Assembly: GCA_937898415.1 (NCBI GenBank)
Contig: CALDLA010000145.1
Span: 1-7,566 of the forward strand
DNA length: 7,566 bases
Reading direction: 5' to 3'
Source: an uncultured Prevotellaceae bacterium
GTDB lineage: Bacteria; Bacteroidota; Bacteroidia; Bacteroidales; Bacteroidaceae
The position numbers were made by a program, and so were the translations under genes. The notes under the pieces are model-generated. The model ran no database searches. It was not told the origin of the DNA and saw only the letters and a program-made list of their open reading frames with translations. Shown in pieces: positions 1 to 7,519 of this stretch (position 1 is the first letter of the stretch; each line of letters begins with the position of its first letter).

Positions 1-12
1 TTGGGTTGTTGA

Positions 13-108
13 AAAGTAATAAACTCGATTGAATACAATGGTAACCTGTTTGACTTCAAGAAAACATGCTGCTCAGTGAATGATTTTGAATTTGAAAAGT
101 TGGACTAA
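13..108 (+). other. Short open stretch at left edge, possible gene tail
   Basis: This frame is open for 31 codons, from just after a TGA at 10-12 to a TAA at 106-108. It has a plausible protein-like composition (VINSIEYNGNLFDFKK...NDFEFEKLD). There is no ATG start in it. The other two forward frames are closed at 17-19 (TAA, followed directly by a second TAA) and 30-32 (TGA), so any gene entering from the left ends by position 32. The stretch could be the frameshifted tail of an upstream gene, or simply a non-coding leader for the DUF262 gene that follows. I recognise no family and treat it as uncertain. Confidence 0.2.
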
Positions 109-124
109 AATAAAATAATTGATT

Positions 125-1999
125 ATGATAGACTATGCTATAATCGATATTAACGAAGCGATTGAAGGATTGTCCTACCAAGAACAGTTAGAATACCTTA
201 ATGACAGGGAGGACGACATTAACGGAGCCATTGAAGAGTTGAACACTCTTTTGGCTGACGTCAAGGAAAGAAAGGACGAGATTGAAGATGAACACCTAAA
301 GGAAACATGTGACAAAGCTCTTCAGGCTCTTAACAACATATCATTAAAGAAAGTATGTGAAATTCTTGGTATGAAGTTCTTTATTCCATCATACCAACGT
401 GGTTATCGATGGGGAAAACTACAAATCGAAAATCTATTAAAAGATATAGATGAATTTGACAACCAATTTGATGGCAATTTTTATTGTCTTCAACCATTGG
501 TAGTTCGAAAATTGAATGATGATGTAAGACTAAGCCAGATAAATGATAAATTTGATTGGTGGTGTGTAATTGATGGTCAACAACGGTTAACTACCATTTA
601 CCTAATTTTGAAAGCATTAGACAATAAGGAGGCTCCAATTAAGGTGCCGACTCTTGAGTATGAGCGTGAATCATATATTGAAACTTGTGATAAAAGCGAG
701 AATGTTGATAATAGTAACATCGAAGTATATCATTTGACAACAGCAAAACAAATAATAAGACAATGGATTAAAGAACAATGTAAAGATCAAAAAACTTTTT
801 TAAATAAACTATTGGAACAAACTCAATTCATATTTTACGATGTTGGTGATGTTACTGATAAACAAGAGCACGACATCTTCAATAACCTCAATTCTGGAAA
901 AATTGCTTTGACAAATGCAGAACTAATCAAGGCTCTGTTTTTGAATAAAGTTGGCAAAGAAGATATCATGCATAGGGAAGTGGAACAGCGCTTACTTGCT
1001 GATGAGTTCGACCAAATAGAGAGAACATTAAGACGTGATGACTTTTGGTATTTCTTGGCGGGTAATGGTGAAAAGCCATCTTCTTGTATCAATTTGTTAT
1101 TTGACTTGATGCTTAATTCCAGTGAAAATTCGAATGACTACTCAAAAGAAGAGAATTTCCGAACTTTTTTCTATTTTAACAATTTGATAAACGGTTGTAG
1201 GAATAAAGAGTCCTACAAAAAATCAAAGGAAATATGGAAAGATGTGCAGAAGGTGTTCCATATCATTGAAGGTTGGTTTAACGATTCGGTTATGTATAAC
1301 CTAATTGGCTACCATAGAGCAGCAAATGGAGGGGAAACATTGTGTGAAATATATAAAAAGTTTAACGAGTTTGATTCAAAGGCAGGATTTAAAAACTGGC
1401 TTAAAGAGCAATGTAAAGAGCTTGTTGATTATCCTGATGACTATATGAATCTAAGATATGATACGAATATTGGTAAGGTATTTAATCTTCTATTGCTGTT
1501 CAATATTGCGACTCTAAATGAAAAGCCAGAAGAATCTGTTAAGTTCTCATTTGCAAATCTGCATAAGAACAAATGGGATGTAGAGCATATTTCTCCTCAG
1601 AGTCCAAAAGATAATGAAGAATTAAAAAAAGCAATTCAAAATAAAAAAATCTTCGAATCTCTCCTAAAAGCTATCGAAGATAAAAACGAAGAAACTATTG
1701 ATGAAGAAAGAAAAAAATACTTTGCAACAGAAGACGAATTAATGGGAATTCAAAATCTAACACTACTTATAGACCACGATAATCGTGGAATTGGTAATAA
1801 TTTCTTTTTTAAGAAAAGGGAAAAACTTCAAGAGTATTATCAAAATGGTAGTTTTATTCCTGCTTGTAGTATGAATGTGTTCATGAAATTCTATTCTAAA
1901 AACCCAGAGCAGATGGATTTCTGGGATAAAAATGACAGAAATTCCTATAAAGAAAAAATCATGCAAACAATCAATAATTTCTTTGACTATGGAAAATAA
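125..1999 (+). CDS. DUF262-DUF1524 (GmrSD-type) NTPase/HNH endonuclease, 624 aa
   Basis: This is a probable modification-dependent (type IV-like) restriction or other anti-phage nuclease acting on DNA in the cytoplasm. Residues 1-70 form an acidic, probably coiled-coil extension. The DUF262 domain follows, with IPSYQRGYRW at 87-96, DGQQRLTT at 150-157 and a NNLNSGKIALTNAELIKA segment near 253-270; these are the NTP-binding signatures of the GmrS half. A helical middle leads to a C-terminal DUF1524 His-Me finger nuclease: WDVEHISPQ at 484-492 (E487, H488), GIQNLTLL at 541-548 (N544) and an IGNNFFFKK segment with N558/N559. All key motifs are present, so the enzyme looks intact. The family includes GmrSD, BrxU and SspE; substrate (glucosylated, phosphorothioated or otherwise modified DNA) cannot be read from sequence. 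I prefer ATG at 125; an in-frame TTG at 119 would add two residues. No clear ribosome site is visible. The stop overlaps the start of the next DUF262 gene, so both are probably co-translated. The gene is clearly AT-rich. Confidence 0.85.
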   Translation: MIDYAIIDINEAIEGLSYQEQLEYLNDREDDINGAIEELNTLLADVKERKDEIEDEHLKETCDKALQALNNISLKKVCEILGMKFFIPSYQRGYRWGKLQIENLLKDIDEFDNQFDGNFYCLQPLVVRKLNDDVRLSQINDKFDWWCVIDGQQRLTTIYLILKALDNKEAPIKVPTLEYERESYIETCDKSENVDNSNIEVYHLTTAKQIIRQWIKEQCKDQKTFLNKLLEQTQFIFYDVGDVTDKQEHDIFNNLNSGKIALTNAELIKALFLNKVGKEDIMHREVEQRLLADEFDQIERTLRRDDFWYFLAGNGEKPSSCINLLFDLMLNSSENSNDYSKEENFRTFFYFNNLINGCRNKESYKKSKEIWKDVQKVFHIIEGWFNDSVMYNLIGYHRAANGGETLCEIYKKFNEFDSKAGFKNWLKEQCKELVDYPDDYMNLRYDTNIGKVFNLLLLFNIATLNEKPEESVKFSFANLHKNKWDVEHISPQSPKDNEELKKAIQNKKIFESLLKAIEDKNEETIDEERKKYFATEDELMGIQNLTLLIDHDNRGIGNNFFFKKREKLQEYYQNGSFIPACSMNVFMKFYSKNPEQMDFWDKNDRNSYKEKIMQTINNFFDYGK

Positions 2000-4259
2000 T
2001 ACAGCTAATTATACAGAATACACGTTCCCCAAATTGTTGGAACAATACGATATGATATTAGTCCCAATGATTCAACGCGATTATGCACAGGGAAGGGAAG
2101 ACAAAAAAGCAAAGGATGTTCGAAATAATCTGTTGACGGATATTTTCATTAGCAAAGAAGTTCATTTTGATCTTGTTTTTGGTTCAAAAGAGCAGAGAAT
2201 CGTTGACAGTGAAAAGAAAAGCTGTTTCATTCCTGTAGATGGCCAGCAACGCCTTACAACGCTTTTCCTTCTATATCTTTATGGTCAGAAACAGAAGAAT
2301 TTGTATCAAAATCTCCAACTTTCAAAATTCTCTTATGATACTAGGCGTGCGGCATCTAGTTTTTGTAAATGCATTACAAGTCAAGATTGGGAATGCGATG
2401 AAAATATCAAGGTTTCAGATACAATCAAAGACTCATCGTGGTTTATGGAATACTGGGGGAATGACCCAACGGTTGCTGGAATGTTAAATATGCTGGATGC
2501 AATTCATGAGAAATGCAGAGATAAAGAGTTCCCAAGATTAGAAAAAGTTACTTTCTATTTCTTTGATTTAGAATCTAATGGATTGAACGAGAATCTTTAT
2601 TTAAAGATGAATTCGCGTGGTAAGCCATTGACAGCTTTTGAAAATTTGAAAGCAAAGATAGAAAAGGTATTGCCAGATAAAATTGAAATAGAAAAGAAAT
2701 GCTTTCCCGAATGCGAAGCAGCGCCAAAGGACAGTTTCAAAGAAAAATGGAAGTACTTTATGGATAGGAATTGGACAGAAACATTTTGGGACATAGAACA
2801 CCCAGAAAAATATGATGTCTACATAGCAGAATTCATAGTTCGTTTCTTATCTGGGTATTGGGCTGCTTATAGTGGCGAGGAAGAAATATCAGACAAATTG
2901 AAAGAGATTAATAGCAAGAACAGTTATGGCGATTATATTCCATTCGAACCAATAGAAAAAGTCTTGAATTTAGAGAACGCCTTTCCAAAATTAGCGTATG
3001 CCTTAACAACTTTAATTGACGATTCAAAAATAAAACCATATTGGAGCAAAGAAAGTGATAAAATAAAAATTTCAGAAAAGTCTGACTATAAAATCATAGT
3101 CGTTGTTTTGACTTATGTTTTATTTGATGGCGACAAATCTGCGATGAGATTTGCTTGGAACATGGCAGAGAATTATGTAACAGGTTATGATACTTACGTT
3201 GCTTATTGTAAACGAGTGAAAGAAATCTATAATAATAAAGATGGAGTTTATCAGACTCTTTCAAATAAAACCTTTAATAATCCATCAGAACAACTTAAGG
3301 AAGAAATTGCTAAAGCCAAGCAAATCCTTGATGTTGAAGGCAAACTCCGTAAATATAAAGGGAATCATAAGAAAGTGGATGGCTCAGACTACAATACTTG
3401 GGAAGAAATCATCAACGAAGCTGAAAAATATGCTTTCTTCAAAGGATCTATCAGATTCTTATTCACAAATGAGAAAGGAATAATTGATTGGAATGAGAAA
3501 GATTTTGATACCAAATGGGAAAATGCACAAATATGTTTTGATGATGAGGGTGTGAAAAAAGAACGCTTAGTTGATACAATGCATTGTTTGTTTAGCTACT
3601 GCGATGACTGGGATACTCAGTTGTGGTGGTCTCACAAGATTTTTAATGGTAAGGCTGATACATGGAAAAATAATATATTAACATATATGAACGACAAAAA
3701 GCACGTATATGCATCACCTATTCATCATATTTTAATGGGCGACGAGTCTAGGAATTCTGATGAAATTATTGATAAAAGAATCCAAAAACTCGCAAATCCT
3801 TCGCTGATAGCTTATGTATTAGAAAAAAATGGAAACAAGAGAGAAATGTATATTAGGTGGCCCCATTATGCATTACATTTCTATAGAGAGAAACAAGGAG
3901 TTCTGTTAGATTATCCTTATAGAGATGAGTCTATTTCTAAAATTCTAAAGGACAGTCGATTCTCTTTGCGTAATGACATTAGAATCCCCAATATTAATCT
4001 TCTATGGGGGTTTGACATTGATATTGTTTATACTGAAGGTGATCAGAAGTATAACATAAGATGGTATAGAGAACATAACAACCAAGTTTATGATATCTAT
4101 ATTATGGATGAGGAATGGAATTACAAACATCGCGATAAAGAACTATCTGAGAGAAGTGGAGATGCAAAATCCTGTTATTGCTTTAATCTTAAAGAGGATT
4201 GGGGTCCGGATACAGTTATTCAACAAATCATAAATGGAATAAAAGAATTAAGTATTTGA
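1989..4259 (+). CDS. DUF262-family protein without visible HNH nuclease, 756 aa
   Basis: This is a second DUF262 protein, clearly not a simple duplicate of the first. Its N-terminus has the signatures IQRDYAQGR at 28-36, DGQQRLTT at 84-91 and MNSRGKPLTAFENLK at 207-221, all intact, predicting nucleotide binding or hydrolysis. I found no DUF1524 motif (EHI..P followed by N-containing strands). Instead the protein continues for more than 500 residues that include a YAFFKGSIRFLF segment at 481-492, a Cys/Trp-rich stretch around 533-547 and a probably strand-rich C-terminus with several aromatic residues. I cannot assign this region. The ATG at 1989 is chosen because the DUF262 domain begins soon after it and it overlaps the preceding stop by only 11 bases. 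An upstream in-frame ATG at 1932 would add 19 residues that merely shadow the upstream gene's C-terminus. By inference it is a regulatory, sensor or specificity partner of the nuclease-bearing DUF262 protein. It is AT-rich like its partner. Confidence 0.8.
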   Translation: MENNTANYTEYTFPKLLEQYDMILVPMIQRDYAQGREDKKAKDVRNNLLTDIFISKEVHFDLVFGSKEQRIVDSEKKSCFIPVDGQQRLTTLFLLYLYGQKQKNLYQNLQLSKFSYDTRRAASSFCKCITSQDWECDENIKVSDTIKDSSWFMEYWGNDPTVAGMLNMLDAIHEKCRDKEFPRLEKVTFYFFDLESNGLNENLYLKMNSRGKPLTAFENLKAKIEKVLPDKIEIEKKCFPECEAAPKDSFKEKWKYFMDRNWTETFWDIEHPEKYDVYIAEFIVRFLSGYWAAYSGEEEISDKLKEINSKNSYGDYIPFEPIEKVLNLENAFPKLAYALTTLIDDSKIKPYWSKESDKIKISEKSDYKIIVVVLTYVLFDGDKSAMRFAWNMAENYVTGYDTYVAYCKRVKEIYNNKDGVYQTLSNKTFNNPSEQLKEEIAKAKQILDVEGKLRKYKGNHKKVDGSDYNTWEEIINEAEKYAFFKGSIRFLFTNEKGIIDWNEKDFDTKWENAQICFDDEGVKKERLVDTMHCLFSYCDDWDTQLWWSHKIFNGKADTWKNNILTYMNDKKHVYASPIHHILMGDESRNSDEIIDKRIQKLANPSLIAYVLEKNGNKREMYIRWPHYALHFYREKQGVLLDYPYRDESISKILKDSRFSLRNDIRIPNINLLWGFDIDIVYTEGDQKYNIRWYREHNNQVYDIYIMDEEWNYKHRDKELSERSGDAKSCYCFNLKEDWGPDTVIQQIINGIKELSI

Positions 4260-4290
4260 CAAAACAACTATAACTGAAAACTGAGCAATA

Positions 4291-4377
4291 ATGCAATACA
4301 TCTCCAACTCCGCCCACTACAAAGAAGTGCTTTCACGTGTTTTGCACATGAAGCACTCTTTGTGGATTAGTGTATAG
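4291..4377 (+). pseudogene. 28-codon ORF resembling the N-terminus of a PLD-like protein
   Basis: An ATG 31 bases after the second DUF262 stop opens a 28-codon frame starting MQYISNSAHYKEVLSR and ending HSLWISV, closed by TAG at 4375-4377. The helix-then-strand pattern, with HY, a basic helix and SLWI, resembles how small phospholipase-D-superfamily (PLDc_2-like) proteins begin. In those, the next residues usually continue into a strand and a long catalytic domain with HxK motifs; none of that is present here. It may be a truncated gene remnant left by a deletion or insertion. Alternatively it is a functional leader peptide ending 22 bases before the ravA-like ATG. The resemblance is from memory of the family and was not tested by search. 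Confidence 0.35.
4319..4363 (+). terminator. Imperfect hairpin between DUF262 and RavA-ViaA blocks
   Basis: The arms at 4319-4339 and 4345-4363 pair through 18 base pairs, with one C/A mismatch, two single-base bulges in the left arm and a 5-base loop (TTTTG). The stem is much longer than chance would favour in a 140-base gap. It is not followed by a convincing T-run (next bases GGATTAGTGTAT), so it is a weak candidate for an intrinsic terminator. It could instead be an attenuator, an mRNA-stability element or a mobile palindromic remnant. It lies wholly inside the 28-codon ORF, so ribosomes on that ORF would disrupt it. Confidence 0.45.
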
Positions 4378-4399
4378 CAATTACAACAAACATATTGAC

Positions 4400-5926
4400 A
4401 TGAGAGAAAGAATACAAAACCTGATACGAGAGATAAACAAGGGCATCTATGAGAAAGAAATGGAACTGTCGCTTTCTTTATTAGCTGCATTGGCAGGTGA
4501 GAGTATCATCTTGCTGGGGCCTCCAGGTGTGGCCAAGTCAATGGTGGCTAGAAGGCTGAAATCTGCGTTTAAAGATGCAAAGTCGTTTGAATACTTGATG
4601 TCCCGTTTCTCGACACCAGATGAGATATTTGGTCCTGTTAGCATCAGCAAGCTAAAGGATGCTGACAAGTATGAACGAAATATCGATGGCTATTTGCCTT
4701 CTGCTGATGTTGTGTTTTTAGATGAAATATGGAAAGCTGGCCCAGCTATTCAGAATACGCTTCTGACGGTCATCAACGAGAAAGTATTCAGAAATGGTGA
4801 GAAAGAAATTAGACTGCCATTGAAGTTGTTGGTTTCTGCCAGTAATGAGTTGCCTGCACAGGGTGAAGGTTTGGAGGCTCTTTGGGATCGATTTGTCATC
4901 CGTATGGAATGCTCGAACATCAAGACTGACAAAAATTTTAGTGCGATGCTGCTGGATTCTGACTCTGAGAAGGATGTTGAGATAGAGAAGAAACTGCAGA
5001 TTACAGATAAGGAATATCGCCAGTGGTCTGAAGAAATAAACAAGGTGAGCGTTCCTGAATATGTCTTGAATAGCATCATAGCTATTCGTAGGGCATTAGG
5101 AAATGTATCAGTTACTAATAGTGATGAGCGCCACAATGTTTATGTTAGTGACCGTAGATGGAAGAATATTGTGCGCCTGCTGAAAACCTCTGCCTTCATC
5201 CATGATAGGAATAGCGTGGAACTTGCAGACCTGATACCTATCTATCATTGCCTTTGGCAAGAGCCAGAAGAGACTGATGGTATAAGGGAGATTGTGGTTA
5301 GGGCTTTATTTGGCGAGTTTGCAACAAAACTTGCAGACATGAGACTTGCTCTGGAGTCTGACATCCGTGTGTATCGTCAGCATCGCGCCACTATAAAAGC
5401 TGCCAAAGAAATGGAGTTGGTGGATAGTGATAAGAAGATTTTCGACTCATACTATTACCATCTTGTCAATCACGATACGGGTAACACCTATATATTCATA
5501 GCGGACTATCAGCACATGCGCTGGACAACCAAAGAGAATGCCGGACAACTGGGTGTGCTCTATAAAGACAGCAATAAGCGATCGATTATACGCAGCTTTG
5601 ATGGAGCCGATACACCTCCGAACTCACGACAGGTCTATCTCACTCGCGATCAGAATGGAATTTACATCGATGGTGTCTATTTTGAAATAGAAAAACTTGG
5701 AAGGGGAGAAAAACAGATGCTTCCCAGAAAAACAGGCTCGCAATCGAATCGCAATTACCATCAGGAAATAGAAGAATTGGCTGACTACATTAGAAATCGT
5801 GAGACGGAAATCGCTAACAATATTCTTATATCGTCTGCAGACAGAAAGGTGATGGAAGCAAATGTCCGTACCCTCAACAAAGAACTGGCCTTTATGCGTG
5901 AGGATTTACAGAAGCTTGAAGAATGA
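4400..5926 (+). CDS. ravA: RavA-like MoxR-family AAA+ ATPase, 508 aa
   Basis: This is a MoxR-family AAA+ ATPase closely resembling E. coli RavA (about 498 aa), a cytoplasmic hexameric motor that works with the VWA protein ViaA. Residues 1-30 (RERIQNLIREINKGIYEKE) match the RavA N-terminal helix. Walker A is GPPGVAKS at 40-47, Walker B VVFLDE at 104-109, sensor 1 the Asn in SASNE at 149, the candidate arginine finger R164 in LWDRF, and the sensor 2 region SDRRWK at 250-255. The EIWKAGPAIQNTLL segment after Walker B is highly RavA-like. The C-terminal third, from about residue 330, is much less like E. coli RavA. It is predicted to be strand-rich and ends in a charged coiled-coil helix, so the LARA-type partner-binding part has diverged. 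ATG at 4400 is preferred because homology begins there; an in-frame GTG at 4370 would add 10 residues. The stop overlaps the next start by four bases (ATGA). In E. coli the pair affects respiratory-complex maturation and aminoglycoside sensitivity; the role here is unknown. Confidence 0.88.
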   Translation: MRERIQNLIREINKGIYEKEMELSLSLLAALAGESIILLGPPGVAKSMVARRLKSAFKDAKSFEYLMSRFSTPDEIFGPVSISKLKDADKYERNIDGYLPSADVVFLDEIWKAGPAIQNTLLTVINEKVFRNGEKEIRLPLKLLVSASNELPAQGEGLEALWDRFVIRMECSNIKTDKNFSAMLLDSDSEKDVEIEKKLQITDKEYRQWSEEINKVSVPEYVLNSIIAIRRALGNVSVTNSDERHNVYVSDRRWKNIVRLLKTSAFIHDRNSVELADLIPIYHCLWQEPEETDGIREIVVRALFGEFATKLADMRLALESDIRVYRQHRATIKAAKEMELVDSDKKIFDSYYYHLVNHDTGNTYIFIADYQHMRWTTKENAGQLGVLYKDSNKRSIIRSFDGADTPPNSRQVYLTRDQNGIYIDGVYFEIEKLGRGEKQMLPRKTGSQSNRNYHQEIEELADYIRNRETEIANNILISSADRKVMEANVRTLNKELAFMREDLQKLEE

Positions 5927-7497
5927 TAACATATAGTGATGATGACAGCCTGGACGTAATTTACGAGAAACTACGCAGGAAGCGACTTTCTCCTCATTTC
6001 TATCTGCAATGTATAGAACGCTTCATTGAAGTGGGCGATGTTGTAGATATAGAGAAAGACGTCGCTGTGGATCTCGAATGGAAGATGTATAATGACCCCA
6101 TTCTGGACTATTTGCACAGACTGATGAGCAACCCGCTTGTGCAGTCGAAAGTTTTGTCAAGTAAGTTGGCTGGTCATATCTTTTTTGAATCGGTGGGTAG
6201 ATTCGTATTGGATTGTCTTCATACACAGCAATTTGCAGACCAGTGTACTATTGGAGAACAGACAGAAGCCAACGAGATTCTGGAGTGGTCGATGCAAAGA
6301 AAGAGAGACGGATGGCAGGCTCTGCTCAACAAGATAGACGAGAAGTACAAAGATGATGGTTTCGATTCTGATTATCTGAAAAAGAAGTTTCGTTATAACG
6401 GATGGAAGAAACCTGAAAATTGGGAGCTGTTAAAGCGGGACTGGCTTGCGGCTTTAGACGAACATACGCGTAAACAGGTCACTACAAAAATCAATGCAAA
6501 AGAATCTGGTGTAGGAGGCGGTATCAGCAATATGCTTGATAAGATTGGCGAAATGACACGAAACATGGGAATGTCGGAGTCTGATGCCATCCAAGCCTGG
6601 AATATGATGGACGGACAATGGATAGAATCAGAATTTGAAAAGAGATTAAGCATTGTACAGATACAGAATAAGTATCCTGAAATAGGAGAGGTTGCCCGCA
6701 AAATGGGAAGGTTGCCTGACGAGGAAGGGCGTGACAGACTCTGTGTGCAAACTGGTTTCAAGCATAAGTTGGACCATTCATCAGGAAGCGACATTGAAGG
6801 GGTAACTGTTGGTCGTGATCTGAACGCCCTTATGCCGTCAGAATTGGCTCAGTATATGGATTCTGAACTTGAGAGTGTCTTTTTAAGGAAGTGGGTGACC
6901 AATCGCCTCCAGATATTCCGCTACAAGTCGGAGATTACTAAGCCTTCGCGTCGTCTGCGTTCTGAGAGGTCTTCACGTCGTGGCCCAATGATAGTTTGCG
7001 TAGACTCTTCCGCCAGTATGTACGGCGTTCCACAAAGGATTGAAGCATCACTGCTTTCGAAACTTGAACAGACTGCAGAGCAATTGAAACGTGATTGTTT
7101 CCTTATAGATTTCTCTATTAACATTCGCCCTATAGAACTTCGTTCGCGCAGAAAGAAAAAGGAGATGGAGAGGATTGGCATGAAGGTGGAGGATAATGAC
7201 AATTTCGGCAAAGGGTACTTCCCATTCCTTGGAGGGGGTACAGATGCACAGAAGATGTTGAATTTGGCGTTCTACATATTAGATAATGGTGAGGACAGGT
7301 ATATGAATGCCGATGTGCTTTGGATTACAGATTTCCTAATCCCCAGAACGACGAAAGAACTAATGGAGAGATTCAAGGACTACCAAAAGACAGGAACAAA
7401 ATTCTATGGATTTAAGATCGGACAAGGTGCATCCGACTGGGATAACTACTTTGATAAGATTTATGAGATTCACTATCGACAACCACGGAAATATTGA
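5923..7497 (+). CDS. viaA: ViaA-like VWA-domain protein, 524 aa
   Basis: This is the VWA partner of the RavA-like ATPase; in E. coli ViaA binds RavA and stimulates its ATPase. The first 340 residues are helical and resemble the ViaA N-terminal part, including RLSIVQIQNKYPEIGEVARKMGRL near 241-264 and LMPSELAQYMDSELE near 303-317. The VWA domain follows RRGPMIVCV. Its MIDAS is complete: D361, S363 and S365 in DSSASM, T440 in GGGTD, and D470 in WITDF, so metal-dependent ligand binding is expected. A basic stretch (RSRRKKKEMERIG, about 407-419) before GGGTD makes this loop about a dozen residues longer than I recall for E. coli ViaA, and the protein is longer than that 483-residue homologue. The ATG at 5923 overlaps the ravA-like TGA at 5924-5926, which indicates translational coupling and roughly matched expression. 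There is no signal peptide or membrane segment. Base composition matches the ravA-like gene and is higher in GC than the DUF262 genes. Confidence 0.87.
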   Translation: MITYSDDDSLDVIYEKLRRKRLSPHFYLQCIERFIEVGDVVDIEKDVAVDLEWKMYNDPILDYLHRLMSNPLVQSKVLSSKLAGHIFFESVGRFVLDCLHTQQFADQCTIGEQTEANEILEWSMQRKRDGWQALLNKIDEKYKDDGFDSDYLKKKFRYNGWKKPENWELLKRDWLAALDEHTRKQVTTKINAKESGVGGGISNMLDKIGEMTRNMGMSESDAIQAWNMMDGQWIESEFEKRLSIVQIQNKYPEIGEVARKMGRLPDEEGRDRLCVQTGFKHKLDHSSGSDIEGVTVGRDLNALMPSELAQYMDSELESVFLRKWVTNRLQIFRYKSEITKPSRRLRSERSSRRGPMIVCVDSSASMYGVPQRIEASLLSKLEQTAEQLKRDCFLIDFSINIRPIELRSRRKKKEMERIGMKVEDNDNFGKGYFPFLGGGTDAQKMLNLAFYILDNGEDRYMNADVLWITDFLIPRTTKELMERFKDYQKTGTKFYGFKIGQGASDWDNYFDKIYEIHYRQPRKY

Positions 7498-7519
7498 ACT
7501 TCTGTCCTGATGTGCTGAA

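Noticed and set aside
1..124. Bacteroidota-type promoter (TTTG at 49-52 with TGATTTTG at 81-88).
   Set aside because: The second box deviates from TAnnTTTG and the spacing of 28 bases is too long for the usual 19-21, so no promoter is called.
1932..1988. Earlier ATG for the second DUF262 gene.
   Set aside because: The extra 19 residues overlap the preceding gene's C-terminal coding sequence and precede the family's usual start; the ATG at 1989 gives a compact 11-base overlap.
2788..2805. WDIEHP in the second DUF262 protein as a possible HNH motif like WDVEHI in the first.
   Set aside because: It sits mid-protein soon after the DUF262 core, lacks the following I.P and has no downstream NLTLL or N..F.K strands, so it looks like a chance resemblance.
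4750..5136. 128-codon open frame on the minus strand inside ravA.
   Set aside because: It is antisense to the AAA+ core and low-complexity Ser-rich, typical of a shadow frame.
6393..6794. 133-codon open frame on the minus strand inside viaA.
   Set aside because: It is antisense to well-supported VWA-protein coding sequence and its translation shows no recognisable domain.
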